Under the pieces are notes generated by a model that saw only the letters and a list, made by a program, of their open reading frames with translations, was not told the DNA's origin and did not search any database. The translations under genes and the position numbers were made by a program. A DNA stretch of 64,000 nt from Planctomycetota bacterium (lineage in GTDB: Bacteria > Planctomycetota > Phycisphaerae > Phycisphaerales > UBA1924), in contig JACTNA010000018.1 in NCBI GenBank assembly GCA_014584315.1, forward strand, positions 124,001 to 188,000. Direction: 5' to 3'. Of the stretch, positions 25,702 to 38,073 are shown piece after piece; position 1 is the stretch's first letter; the number at the start of each line of letters is the position of its first letter.

Positions 25702-25884
25702 CGGAGCGAGCGTGCACAGGCCGATAAGTCGATTCTGCGACGCACGACGGAGCGGCGGACGCTACTCTGTCGCGGCTCGCCCGGACGCCCGGTGGCGCCC
25801 GGCCGGGCACGGTCGTCGGCTCACGGACGTGGCCGGCCTCCGCCCCGGATGCCGAAACGGGGCGGCGTGACAGGGAGGTTGCGG

Positions 25885-29802
<3,918 letters not shown>

Positions 29803-29808
29803 TCCCGC

Positions 29809-30948
29809 CTACTCGGCCCCCCCGGCGAACTCGCCCCGCTGCCACGCCCGGATCACCGCCCCCGCGACCTCGTCGCACGCCTTCGGCGCCGGCTCCGCGC
29901 CACAGTTCGTCGCGATCAGCACCGCAAAGCCCTTCGCCGGTGCGGCCCACACCACGCAGTACCACATCGTGTTGCTCCCCGCGTGCGAGAGCGCACGCCC
30001 CTCGGCCCACGAGCGGTCGGGCGTCCCCCACCCCATCGCGTAGGTCTGACCGTCCGCGTCCTCGTGCATCGCGGCGAACGTCTCCGGCTTCAGCAGCAGA
30101 CCCGCATCGCCACGCGCCCCGGCCATGTGCAGCCGAACGAACTTCGCCCAGTCCCCGAGCGAGGCGTGGACCGTCCCCGCGGGGCCGAGCACGCCCGGAT
30201 TGTCCGCCCGCGGCCCCGGCTCGACGGGCGCCCACGCGTCCCGGGTCCGACGATGCGCACGAGGTTGGTCGATCGTGCCCGCCCGGCCCGGCGGCCCGAA
30301 CCCGGCCGAGTCCATGCCCAGAGGCCGAAAGACGCGCTCCCGCATCAGGTCCTCCCACGCCTTGCCCGTCACGCGCTCGCACATCGCGCCCGCGATGACG
30401 TACCCCGCGTTCGAGTAGTGCATCGCCGAGCCGGGCGGCACGTCAGGCTCGCCCGCGAACGCCAGTTCCACCACGCGCCGCCGCCGGTCGATCATCGGGC
30501 CGGTCAGCGTCCACATGCGCGCGTGGAGCGAGTCCGGCCTGCGGTCCTCGGCCAAGCCGGAGCGGTGACGGAGCAACTGCGCGAGCGTGACGACGCGCCA
30601 GCCCTCGTGGATCGCGTCAATTTGGTCGGCGAAGACCTCGGCGACGGTTGAGTCCCAGCGGAGCAGCCCGTCCTCAACGAGCACGCCGCAGAGCGTCGCC
30701 GTCATCGCCTTCGTGCACGAGCCGAGGTGCCAGAGGTCGTCGCGCGTCACCGCCTCCTCGCGCCCCGCGGCACGCACCCCCACGGCCTCGACGGCAACGA
30801 TCTCGCCCTCGACGATGACCGCCGCGCCGAGCGCGGGCAGACCGTGCTGCGAACGGCGAGCCTCAAGTTCACCGGCAAGCGTCCAGTCCTGGGCGAAAAC
30901 CGATCGTTGCAGGATGCACAACAGCACCACGACGATCCGAGTAGTCAT
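29809..30948 (-). CDS. Beta-lactamase-family serine hydrolase (class C-like / EstB-like)
   Basis: A 379-residue exported protein; signal peptide MTTRIVVVLLCILQRSVFAQ. It has the catalytic S-x-x-K in LGSCTKAMTA and the Tyr of YxN in AMHYSNAGYVIAG. The third motif is replaced by a His-rich variant, SHAGSN (the usual HxG), normal for esterase-like members. These are D-alanyl carboxypeptidases, esterases or uncharacterised hydrolases, rarely true beta-lactamases, so antibiotic resistance is not implied. ATG 30948 has GGAG and AGGAAG upstream; the frame is open 98 codons further but without features. Convergent to smc with a 6-nt gap. Confidence 0.85.
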   Translation of the reverse strand: MTTRIVVVLLCILQRSVFAQDWTLAGELEARRSQHGLPALGAAVIVEGEIVAVEAVGVRAAGREEAVTRDDLWHLGSCTKAMTATLCGVLVEDGLLRWDSTVAEVFADQIDAIHEGWRVVTLAQLLRHRSGLAEDRRPDSLHARMWTLTGPMIDRRRRVVELAFAGEPDVPPGSAMHYSNAGYVIAGAMCERVTGKAWEDLMRERVFRPLGMDSAGFGPPGRAGTIDQPRAHRRTRDAWAPVEPGPRADNPGVLGPAGTVHASLGDWAKFVRLHMAGARGDAGLLLKPETFAAMHEDADGQTYAMGWGTPDRSWAEGRALSHAGSNTMWYCVVWAAPAKGFAVLIATNCGAEPAPKACDEVAGAVIRAWQRGEFAGGAE

Positions 30949-31019
30949 CTTCCTGTCTCCGACGATGGTGTTTTCCAGAACCCGTCCTCGATTCGCGCGG
31001 CCAGCGCCTGCGTCAGGGC

Positions 31020-32003
31020 TCAGCCGACGGCGACACCCCCCACCAACTCCCCGACCGACCCAGCGCCCTGCCGCCGCACCCACCGCTCCAGCCCGCGCGC
31101 CACCCGCAGCGGCGAGCGCGGGTCCGCGAACAACGCCGTCCCCATCTGCACCGCGCTCGCCCCGGCCAGGATCAACTCCGCCGCGTCCTCCCACGTCTGC
31201 ACGCCCCCGCACCCGATGATCGGCGTCCCCGTCCCCCGGCACACGAGCCGGTAGGCGTCGTACACGAGTTTCACCGCGATCGGATGCACCGCAGGCCCGC
31301 TCAACCCGCCCGTCGCGTTCGCCAGCCGCGGCCGCCGCGTCGCCACGTCGATCGCCATCGCCGGCACCGTGTTGGCGATCGTCAGCGCGTCCGCGCCCGG
31401 ACGCCCGTTCGGCCCACCCGGCTGCGCCCCCGCCTCAATCGCCGCACGCGCCAAGTCCGCGATTCCGTGCGGCGTCCCGATCGCCACCGGGCTGAGTTTC
31501 ACGAACAATCGCGTGCGCGGCAGCGCGCCCCGCACCGCCCCGACCAGTTCGCGCAGCAGCCGCGGATCAGAGCCGAACTCCGTCCCGTGCCGAACGTTCG
31601 GGCACGAGACGTTCACCTCCACCGCCGCGACCGCCTCCACCTCACCGACCGTCCCGGCCACCCTCACGTAGTCCTCCACCGAGAAGCCCGCGACCGAAAC
31701 CACGACCGCCGTCGGCACGCCCGCGATCCGCGGCGCGATGTGCGCCTCGAACTCGTCCAGGCCCACGTTCGCAAGCCCGATGGCGTTCAGCATCCCCGCC
31801 TTGGACTCGAGAATCCGCCACGTCGCGTTCCCCTCTCGCGGCAGCGGCGTGATCGACTTGGTGACCACCGCGCCGACGCGGGTCAAGTCGAGCACATCCC
31901 CCATTTCGTCGAGCGTCCCGGCCGTCCCCGCCGCCAGCATGACCGGGTTGCGCAGCCGCAGCCCGGCACAATCGGTGGCCAGCATCGTGTCCCCGCCGTT
32001 CAT
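31020..32003 (-). CDS. pyrD: Dihydroorotate dehydrogenase, class 1B type
   Basis: Oxidises dihydroorotate to orotate in pyrimidine synthesis; FMN enzyme, cytoplasmic. Family motifs: NPVMLAAGTAGTLDEM near the N-terminus, GAVVTKSITPLPREGN, MLNAIGLANVGLDEF, the catalytic Cys in VEVNVSCPNVRHG, and the C-terminal FMN phosphate site IIGCGGVQTWEDAAELILAGASAVQMGTALF. The lack of a membrane anchor and the Cys base (not Ser) place it in class 1; the sequence is closest to PyrDB, but the partner PyrK is not adjacent. ATG 32003 is used; ATG 31985 also fits. TACGCT lies 10 nt upstream of 32003, implying a very short leader. Divergent from the TPR-YggX gene. Confidence 0.93.
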   Translation of the reverse strand: MNGGDTMLATDCAGLRLRNPVMLAAGTAGTLDEMGDVLDLTRVGAVVTKSITPLPREGNATWRILESKAGMLNAIGLANVGLDEFEAHIAPRIAGVPTAVVVSVAGFSVEDYVRVAGTVGEVEAVAAVEVNVSCPNVRHGTEFGSDPRLLRELVGAVRGALPRTRLFVKLSPVAIGTPHGIADLARAAIEAGAQPGGPNGRPGADALTIANTVPAMAIDVATRRPRLANATGGLSGPAVHPIAVKLVYDAYRLVCRGTGTPIIGCGGVQTWEDAAELILAGASAVQMGTALFADPRSPLRVARGLERWVRRQGAGSVGELVGGVAVG

Positions 32004-32097
32004 CCTGCCCCGAAGCGTACTCCACACACTCCGCCTCCGTGCCCTCCGCGACCCCTCCGCGCCACCCGCGTTCCGCTCTTGTCGCAGCGTCGGCGTC

Positions 32098-32103
32098 TAT
32101 CGT
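32098..32103 (+). promoter_or_regulatory. -10 element for a leaderless TPR-YggX transcript
   Basis: TATCGT ends 5 nt before ATG 32109; no Shine-Dalgarno. Confidence 0.4.
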
Positions 32104-32108
32104 CCCGC

Positions 32109-32726
32109 ATGGATATCGAGCAGCGCATCGCCCAGTTCGAGAAGATGGCCCACGACGACCCCGACAACGACATGGCCCACTTCTCTCTCGGGGGGGCGTA
32201 CAACCAGGCGGGCCGGTTCGCGGAGGCGGCGGCCAGTTACCAGCGGTGCATCGCCCTCAATCCGGCCATGTCCAAGGCCTACCAACTCGCCGGTGCGGCG
32301 CTGATGGCTGAAGGCCGCGAGGACGAGGCCGCCGATGTCCTCACGCGCGGCTACACCGCCGCCGCCGAGCGCGGCGACCTCATGCCGAAGAAGGCCATCG
32401 CCGAACTCCTCCAGCGCCTCGGCCGCCCGGTCCCGGAGGTCCGTGCCGCCCCGGCTCCCACCGCACAAGGGGCCGGCGGCTTCGTCTGCCGGCGCACCGG
32501 GCGTCCGGGAACCAGAATGGACCGCCCCCCCTTCCGCGGCCCCGTCGGCGAGTGGATCGCCGCCAACATCACGCGCGAGACCTGGGAGTCCTGGATCGCC
32601 CAAGGTACCAAGGTCATCAACGAACTCAGACTCGACCTCAGCCGCGATGAAGACGCCGCCACCTACGACCAGCACATGCGCGAGTTTCTCGGGATGGAAG
32701 AACCGGACATCCCGGGCCGGACATGA
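32109..32726 (+). CDS. TPR domain fused to a YggX-like Fe(2+)-trafficking domain
   Basis: A 205-residue cytoplasmic fusion. Residues 1-100 hold about two tetratricopeptide repeats (NDMAHFSLGGAYNQAGRFAEAAASYQRCIALNPAM, KAYQLAGAALMAEGREDEAADVL). Residues 120-200 match the oxidative-damage protection protein YggX: FVCRRTGRPGTRMDRPPF, PVGEWIAANITRETWESWIAQGTKVINELRLDLSRDEDAATYDQHMREFL, equivalent to E. coli [21 protein letters not shown]. E. coli YggX is 91 residues and stands alone. The YggX family protects Fe-S clusters and labile iron. The TPR could tether it to a target; that is inference. The start ATG 32109 lies 105 nt from pyrD, divergently. Confidence 0.88.
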   Translation: MDIEQRIAQFEKMAHDDPDNDMAHFSLGGAYNQAGRFAEAAASYQRCIALNPAMSKAYQLAGAALMAEGREDEAADVLTRGYTAAAERGDLMPKKAIAELLQRLGRPVPEVRAAPAPTAQGAGGFVCRRTGRPGTRMDRPPFRGPVGEWIAANITRETWESWIAQGTKVINELRLDLSRDEDAATYDQHMREFLGMEEPDIPGRT

Positions 32727-32813
32727 CCCAAGGAATCCCGCTGTTCGTCCCCGCGGCACCGAACATCGTTCGGACATCGGCCCCAAAACCGGCCGATTCC
32801 TCGCGAACACGGG

Positions 32814-32842
32814 TTGAAGCCGCTCTCCCAAGTCGTTAGGCT
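32814..32842 (+). promoter_or_regulatory. Promoter of the PEP-CTERM gene at 32915
   Basis: TTGAAG (32814-32819), a 17-nt spacer and TAGGCT (32837-32842), about 65 nt before the start. Confidence 0.55.
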
Positions 32843-32914
32843 GCACGGCAGTAGGAAGGATCCGCATCGTCGCGGTCCGAGAGAGCGTTCCGAGAGATCG
32901 AGAGGAGACAGGAC

Positions 32915-33424
32915 ATGAAGAAGCTCGCTGTTCTGCCGCTTGTTTGCGGCCTGGCTGTCGCGTCCCACGCGTCGGCGATGGATTACGTCTTCGACTTCGG
33001 GAGCGTGCTGATCACGCCCGCCAACCCGCAGTCCCAGAACGCCACCCTCAGCCCCGGCGCGGGCTGGCAGGTCGTCGGCTTCACCTTCGACGGCTACTAC
33101 AACTACACCCACTCCTTCTTCGCCACAGACGCGCGCCTGGATATCTTCGGCCCCGGCGGCTTCCACTACGCCGTCGGCGGGTACGACAACTACTCCGGCA
33201 ACCCCTGGCAGTTCGGCGACGGCGAGGGCCAGAAGACCCACACCCAGGCCATCGGCCCCGTCGATGCCAACGGCGACTGGACCGTCCAGATCGTCAACGA
33301 CTGGGCACCGAGCGCCGGACACAACTGGTCCGACCTCACCGTCACCCTCCACATGGTCCCCGCCCCGGGCAGCCTCGCGCTCCTCGGGCTCGCGGGCGCG
33401 GCCGCGATCCGTCGTCGCCGCTGA
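32915..33424 (+). CDS. PEP-CTERM sorting domain-containing exported protein with P-domain-like fold
   Basis: A 169-residue secreted protein; ATG 32915 has GAGGAGACAGGAC upstream. Signal peptide residues 1-21 (MKKLAVLPLVCGLAVASHASA). The middle reads as a small beta-sandwich: FTFDGYYNYTHSFFATDARLDIFGPGG, then NGDWTVQIVNDWAPSAGHNWSDLTVTLHM. The pattern 'GDWTVQIVNDW...W..LTVTL' resembles proprotein convertase P-domains (GTWTLRVSDSAPGDTGTLNSWSLTI-type), which mediate structural roles. The tail VPAPGSLALLGLAGAAAIRRRR is the sorting signal. Followed by a strong intrinsic terminator. Confidence 0.85.
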   Translation: MKKLAVLPLVCGLAVASHASAMDYVFDFGSVLITPANPQSQNATLSPGAGWQVVGFTFDGYYNYTHSFFATDARLDIFGPGGFHYAVGGYDNYSGNPWQFGDGEGQKTHTQAIGPVDANGDWTVQIVNDWAPSAGHNWSDLTVTLHMVPAPGSLALLGLAGAAAIRRRR

Positions 33425-33456
33425 TACCACCTTCCGATCCGCAACCACCACACACG

Positions 33457-33491
33457 AGCGGCCCCGGCGTTCTGTCGGGGTCGCTTTTTTT
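33457..33491 (+). terminator. Intrinsic terminator after the PEP-CTERM gene
   Basis: AGCGGCCCCG (33457-33466) pairs with CGGGGTCGCT (33476-33485, one G-T), followed by a seven-T run to 33491. Confidence 0.85.
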
Positions 33492-33506
33492 CTCCCCCTG
33501 CCGCGA

Positions 33507-34481
33507 CTACCCCAGCAGCCCGCGCCGCCGCAGCGACCCGAGCAGCAGATCGCCCGGCTCCGTGTCGCTGCGAACAAGCTCGTGCACAGCGCTTCTGGCC
33601 CGACAGGCGGCGCGCACGGACGCGACATGGTCCTCCAGCCGACGTTTGTACGCGCGGATCAGCGCGCCCGAGAGCGTCACCTCCGCCGTCGAGCCGCTCT
33701 CGGCGTCCGTGAGCCGGAGGTCGCCGACCAGCCCGCGCTCCGCGTCGCGCTCCGGCTCAAGCTCACCCGGCGACAGAACGTGGATCGCGTAGGCGTCCAC
33801 GTCGTGCCCGCCGACGAGGTAGTTCAATCCCTCGCCCAGCCCCTCGCGGAACAGGAAGTCGCTGACCAGCACGATCACGCCCTTGCCCTTGCGCGAGAGG
33901 GCGAACTCCCGCATCGCCCCGGCGAAGTCCGGCTCCCCCGCGCCGCCCGCCGCCCGCTCGCTCATGCTCTCGACGAGGAACGCCGCGAGCCGCCGGACGT
34001 TCCGGCGACCCCGCATCGGCGCGAGCCGGCGCAGGCGCGCCCCGCCCGGCGCGCCGAAGACCGCCACGCTGACACGGTTCTGGTTCACAAGCCCGAGATA
34101 GCCAAGCCCCATCGCCAGCCGGTGCGCGAACAGGAGCTTGCTGGGTGATGTCTCGCTCGCGCCGGCTTCCATCGAGGCCGAGGCGTCGATCACGAGGTGC
34201 AGCCCGAGGTCCTCCTCCTCCCGGAACAGCTTGATGAGGAACCTGTCAAGCCGGGCGTAGACGTTCCAGTCCAGGTGCCGCAGGTCGTCGCCCGGCGTGT
34301 AGTCGCGGTAGTCGTCGAACTCCACGCTCCGGCCCCGACGCTTGCTCCGACGCTCACCCGGCAGCCGACCCGCGAACACGCGCCGGCTCATCAGGTCGAG
34401 CCGGTCCAGCCGCGCGGCCAGGTCCGGACCGATCAGGTCCTCGACCGTGCGGACTCGCTCGGCGTGCTGGGAGATGAGCAC
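33507..34481 (-). CDS. DUF58 domain-containing protein
   Basis: A 324-residue cytoplasmic protein of the DUF58 / von Willebrand A-like family that usually accompanies MoxR AAA ATPases. The signature is in GERRSKRRGRSVEFDDYRDYTPGDDLRHLDWNVYARLDRFLIKLFREEEDL, followed by the MIDAS-like LHLVIDASASMEAG (D-x-S-x-S) and later VIVLVSDFLFREG. Start: GTG 34481 with GGAGG 7 nt upstream. The MoxR partner is not found in the flanking genes. Transcribed divergently from a coiled-coil exported protein; the two -10 hexamers (minus TACTCT, plus TAGAGT) overlap at 34509-34515. Precise function unknown. Confidence 0.88.
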   Translation of the reverse strand: MLISQHAERVRTVEDLIGPDLAARLDRLDLMSRRVFAGRLPGERRSKRRGRSVEFDDYRDYTPGDDLRHLDWNVYARLDRFLIKLFREEEDLGLHLVIDASASMEAGASETSPSKLLFAHRLAMGLGYLGLVNQNRVSVAVFGAPGGARLRRLAPMRGRRNVRRLAAFLVESMSERAAGGAGEPDFAGAMREFALSRKGKGVIVLVSDFLFREGLGEGLNYLVGGHDVDAYAIHVLSPGELEPERDAERGLVGDLRLTDAESGSTAEVTLSGALIRAYKRRLEDHVASVRAACRARSAVHELVRSDTEPGDLLLGSLRRRGLLG

Positions 34482-34538
34482 TCGGGCCCTCCGTCGGGTG
34501 CGGCGTGGTAGAGTACGCGACGACGAACGGAGGCGACC

Positions 34539-35357
34539 ATGGCCGCGAGAACCATGTGGTGGTGCGTGCTGGCAGGCGCGCTCGGGACGCTGGCTCCCTG
34601 CGGCGTGCTCGCGCAGGACGGTGCGCCGCAACCGGCCGCGCCCGATGCGATGCGCGCCGAGAACGACTCGCTTCGTGCCGAGGTCCAGCGGCTGCGTTCC
34701 GCGCTCGACGAGGCGCTGCGCCGGCTCGCCGCCGCGGAGGCCGCGCTGGCCCGCCTCGGCGTGCCCCTCGGCACGACGACGGAGGACGCCGACCCCGCGA
34801 CCGTCGATGCACCGGCCGATCCGCTCGCGTCCCCCGCTTCGCTGCTCGTCGAGTTGCGACGCCGGTACGAACGCGACCTCGCGGGCGGCCCGACCGAAGC
34901 CGCGGCGCGGCGCGCGGCGGTCGCGGCGTGGTGCAAGGCCATCCGCTCGGAGATGAAAGGGCGCCGCGACTGGCTCGTCACCATCGCCCCGATCGAGCAG
35001 CCGGGCGGCTCGCCCTCGCGCCCCGAGGCGATGGTGCGCGTCTACGACGAAGCCCTGCTCCGCCCCATCGGCGAGGCCGTCCGCGTGCGCATCCCGCCCA
35101 GGCACGCGGCCCAGGTCCGCGCACGCCCCGACCAGCGCCTCTGGACGCTCACCGCGACCATCGCCGCGGCGCCCCGCTTCGAAGAGCGGCGCGAGACCGA
35201 GGGCATCTTCAACTACCCGCCGTTCATCGGGCCGTACGCCGAGTTCGAGTTCGAGTTGGAGTGGGTGTCGCTGACGGCCAGTCCGCGCACGCTGCCCGAA
35301 TCTCCCGCCCCCGCGCCCGGCGAAACGCCGCCGCCCGCGCCCGGGCAGCCCAGGTAG
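34539..35357 (+). CDS. Exported coiled-coil protein of unknown function
   Basis: A 272-residue protein not recognised as a family. ATG 34539 follows CGGAGGCGACC. Residues 1-25 are a signal peptide (MWWCVLAGALGTLAPCGVLAQ). Residues 38-70 form a short heptad coiled coil (MRAENDSLRAEVQRLRSALDEALRRLAAAEAAL). Then comes an acidic linker and a central alpha/beta region (residues 100-245) with SLLVELRRRYERDL and EGIFNYPPFIGPYAEFEFELEWVSL. It ends in a Pro-rich tail. The arrangement suggests a periplasmic scaffold. It ends 6 nt before the convergent 3D-domain gene. Confidence 0.7.
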   Translation: MAARTMWWCVLAGALGTLAPCGVLAQDGAPQPAAPDAMRAENDSLRAEVQRLRSALDEALRRLAAAEAALARLGVPLGTTTEDADPATVDAPADPLASPASLLVELRRRYERDLAGGPTEAAARRAAVAAWCKAIRSEMKGRRDWLVTIAPIEQPGGSPSRPEAMVRVYDEALLRPIGEAVRVRIPPRHAAQVRARPDQRLWTLTATIAAAPRFEERRETEGIFNYPPFIGPYAEFEFELEWVSLTASPRTLPESPAPAPGETPPPAPGQPR

Positions 35358-35363
35358 CGAGTG

Positions 35364-36038
35364 TCAACGGAAGTGCCGCGGATTGTCCGGCGGCAGGCCG
35401 TCGGCGTATTCCCACACGACGACCCGCACCCGCTGCACGCCCCACGCCCGGGCCTCCTTGTGCGTCGGCATCATCACGTCGAGCCGTCGCCCCTTGATCG
35501 CCGAGCCGCGGTCGAGCACGGGCACGATGCGCCCGTCGTCATACCCCGGGATCGTGAGCATCGAGCCGAAGGGAAGGACCGACGTGTCCGCCGCGACGAG
35601 GCGCATCGCGTTCGTCTCAACCGAATGCAGCGTCGCGGTCAATCCGTCGTCGAACGGGGCGCACGAGCGAGCGTCGGGCGAGTACGCCGTCACCGTCATC
35701 CACATCACGCGGGCAGGCCGCACGGGACGCCCGTTGAACCACCGCACTTCAGGGCCGTACTCGGGGCGCTCCTCCGCGGCGATCGGCTGTGCGGCGATCG
35801 AATCAACGGCGGCGCCCGCTCCGACGTTCTCGGCCTCCGAACCCCCGGCGGGAACGAACAAGGGCTCGACCACCCGCGCCGGACGCTCGACCGAGGCGAG
35901 CGGCACGACGCCCGTTGTCCGCTTCGCCAACGCCGCGGTCGAGCCGACCATCAGCGCCAACGCGATGAACGCGCCCGCTTCGAGCGCGATCCTCCGTCGG
36001 CGCGCGGCGTGCGCACTCCCGGCGTGGGTGAAGCCCAT
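35364..36038 (-). CDS. Membrane-anchored 3D domain-containing protein
   Basis: A 224-residue protein with one N-terminal hydrophobic helix (residues 15-35, ALEAGAFIALALMVGSTAALA) that anchors or exports it, a variable linker (40-95) and a C-terminal 3D (Asp-Asp-Asp) domain, about residues 115-220: WMTVTAYSPDARSCAPFDDGLTAT, VLPFGSMLTIPGYDDGRIVPVLDRGSAIKGRRLDVMMPTHKEARAWG. The double-psi beta-barrel of this type carries the three Asp (here in AYSPDA, VLDRG and RLDVM) seen in MltA/YabE lytic transglycosylases, so peptidoglycan turnover is the usual inference. ATG 36038 has GGAGG 10 nt upstream. Planctomycetes have unusual thin walls, so activity is not certain. Confidence 0.88.
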   Translation of the reverse strand: MGFTHAGSAHAARRRRIALEAGAFIALALMVGSTAALAKRTTGVVPLASVERPARVVEPLFVPAGGSEAENVGAGAAVDSIAAQPIAAEERPEYGPEVRWFNGRPVRPARVMWMTVTAYSPDARSCAPFDDGLTATLHSVETNAMRLVAADTSVLPFGSMLTIPGYDDGRIVPVLDRGSAIKGRRLDVMMPTHKEARAWGVQRVRVVVWEYADGLPPDNPRHFR

Positions 36039-36296
36039 TCTGCTGCGCCTCCGACATCGCCGCACACAACGCCGGACGCGGCCGCCACCAACGGCCATCG
36101 TCCGAGGCCCGGGGTTCACCACCACCGCCGGGCCTGCGGCGGAGCGGGAAGTCTACCTCGGCGTGCCCGCCGTGCAAGCCCGACTTGAACTTCGCGCACG
36201 GATGATGTTCGGTTATGCGGACCAAGCCCCTCCCAGGCCGCACAGCCCGCACGCGCGCCACTACCATCGCCCGACCATCCACGGAGCATCCGCCGC

Positions 36297-37094
36297 GTGA
36301 CACCCGCCGAAGTCGCCATCGCAGCCGCCATCGGGCTGGCCGCGGGCCTGCTCGGGGGGCTGTGCGGGATCGGCGGCTCCATCGTCATGCTGCCCGCCCT
36401 GGGCCTGATCTTCGGGTACGAGGACCAGCAGCGCACGCGCCACCACCTCTACATGGCGTCGGCGATGCTCGTGAACGCCGTTGTTGCGCTCGTCGCGGTC
36501 CGCCAGCACACGCGGGCCGGCGCGGTGCGCGGCGATCTCGTGCGTTCGATCCTGCCGGCGATGGCCGTCGCGATCGTCGCGGGCGTGCTCGCGTCGAACG
36601 CCTTCCCCGGCACGGTGCCGAAACTCGCGCTCGTCGCGTTCATCTTCTCGTTCGCCCTCTACACGCTCTTCACGACCGTCCGTTCGATCCCGGACCCCCC
36701 CCCCGAGGCGCAGCGGCGCTCGCCCGCCCTCTTCGCCGCGATCGGGCTGGTCACCGGATTCCTCGCCGGGTTCCTCGCCATCGGCGGCGGCATCGTGCTG
36801 GTGCCGCTCCTCCAGGTCGCCGCGCGCGTCCCGCTGCGCAACGCCATCGCCGCCAGCGCGGCCGTCATGTGGCTCACCGCCCTCGTCGGTGGGGCGCTCA
36901 AACTCGCCACGCTGCCCCGGCTCGGCCTGTCGGTCTCGCCCGCGCTCGCCCTCGCCGGAGCGATGGCGATCGGTGCCATCGTCGGCTCGACCGTCGGCGC
37001 ACGCCTCACCCACCGCCTCCGATTGCCCCACCTCCGTCTGGCCGTCGCGCTCGCGCTCGCCGCGGCGGGTGCCAGATTGGCAGGATGGGTCTGA
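36297..37094 (+). CDS. TauE/SafE (DUF81) family sulfite exporter-like permease
   Basis: A 265-residue inner-membrane protein of about eight hydrophobic segments. The inverted-repeat halves each carry the family Gly-rich motif: GLAAGLLGGLCGIGGSIVMLPAL at the start and GLVTGFLAGFLAIGGGIVLVPLL near residue 155. Family members export sulfite, sulfoacetate or related organosulfur anions. There is no sulfur-metabolism gene nearby, so the substrate is unknown. GTG 36297 is used. A 258-nt divergent region separates it from the 3D-domain gene. Confidence 0.87.
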   Translation: MTPAEVAIAAAIGLAAGLLGGLCGIGGSIVMLPALGLIFGYEDQQRTRHHLYMASAMLVNAVVALVAVRQHTRAGAVRGDLVRSILPAMAVAIVAGVLASNAFPGTVPKLALVAFIFSFALYTLFTTVRSIPDPPPEAQRRSPALFAAIGLVTGFLAGFLAIGGGIVLVPLLQVAARVPLRNAIAASAAVMWLTALVGGALKLATLPRLGLSVSPALALAGAMAIGAIVGSTVGARLTHRLRLPHLRLAVALALAAAGARLAGWV

Positions 37095-37230
37095 GCGCGC
37101 CCCGCGGTTGGCACACCCGGGCGTCCGCGGTCGATCCCCGCCCCGAGCGTGCGAACCCGCCGACCGGCCCGACGTATGCACACGCGCGGGCGACGCCCCC
37201 TCGGGCGCAGGTTCGACAGAGGAACGCCGG

Positions 37231-38070
37231 ATGACCGCCAACGCCTTCGTGAACAACGCCAAGACCGTGCTGCTGCTCGGCGCGCTGACCGGGCTGTTCG
37301 TCGCCGTCGGAGCGTCCTTCGGCGAACGCCTCATCCTGCCGTTCCTGCTCTTCGCCGGCGGGATGAACCTCGTCGCCTGGTTCTACTCCGACAGAATCGC
37401 CATCGCAGCGATGCGCGGACGCGAGGTCAACGAAGAGACCGGCGGCGGCCTGTACGCGACCGTGCGCCGGCTCGCCGATCGGGCCGAGCTGCCGATGCCG
37501 CGGGTCTACGTCTGCCCGCAGGACGCACCGAACGCCTTCGCGACCGGACGCAGCCCGCGCCACGCGGCCGTCGCGGTGACACGCGGTGCGTTGCAGCTGC
37601 TCAGCCCCGAAGAGCTCGAAGGCGTGATCGCCCACGAACTCGCGCACATCAAGAACCGCGACACGCTGACTTCGACCGTCGCCGCGACCATCGCCGGTGT
37701 GCTCGCGGCTGTCGCTCAGTGGGGGTTCATCCTCGGCATGGGAAGGAACCAGGGCGGAAACCCGATCGTCGCCCTGCTGACGATCATCCTCGCGGCGGTC
37801 GGCGCAGCCGTCATCAAGGCGATGATCAGCCGCTCGCGCGAGTTCGTGGCCGACGCGGACGGCGCCGCCATCGCGGGCTCTCCGTGGGGTCTGATCGGCG
37901 CGCTGGAGAAACTCGACCTCGCCTCCAAACGCATCCCGATGGACAACCCGAACCCCGCGCAGAACAACCTCTTCATCGTCGAGCCGCTCTGCGGGAACTC
38001 CGTGCTCCGGCTCTTCGCCACCCACCCCCCGACCGACCAGCGCATCGCCGCACTCCGGCGGCTCGCCTGA
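37231..38070 (+). CDS. htpX: Membrane zinc metalloprotease HtpX
   Basis: Inner-membrane quality-control protease of family M48B. The 279-residue protein has two N-terminal hydrophobic helices (residues 10-50), the zinc motif HELAH at about 139-143 (EGVIAHELAHIKNRDT), two further helices (150-210) and the third ligand Glu in SRSREFVADADGAAIAG. The ending RLFATHPPTDQRIAALRRL is a family signature. ATG 37231 has AGAGGAAC upstream. It follows the TauE gene by 136 nt and converges on proC with a 3-nt gap. Known role: degrades misfolded membrane proteins with FtsH. Confidence 0.95.
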   Translation: MTANAFVNNAKTVLLLGALTGLFVAVGASFGERLILPFLLFAGGMNLVAWFYSDRIAIAAMRGREVNEETGGGLYATVRRLADRAELPMPRVYVCPQDAPNAFATGRSPRHAAVAVTRGALQLLSPEELEGVIAHELAHIKNRDTLTSTVAATIAGVLAAVAQWGFILGMGRNQGGNPIVALLTIILAAVGAAVIKAMISRSREFVADADGAAIAGSPWGLIGALEKLDLASKRIPMDNPNPAQNNLFIVEPLCGNSVLRLFATHPPTDQRIAALRRLA

Positions 38071-38073
38071 TCG

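Noticed and set aside
19083-25727. A 2,214-codon open frame on the plus strand opposite nrdJ and dcd
   Set aside because: It is an antisense shadow made by the extreme third-position GC of the genes below; it has no family motif, is Arg/Pro-rich, and overlaps three well-supported genes.
29809-30948. Antibiotic-resistance beta-lactamase
   Set aside because: S-x-x-K and YxN are shared by esterases and carboxypeptidases; the third motif and exported planctomycete context favour a housekeeping hydrolase.
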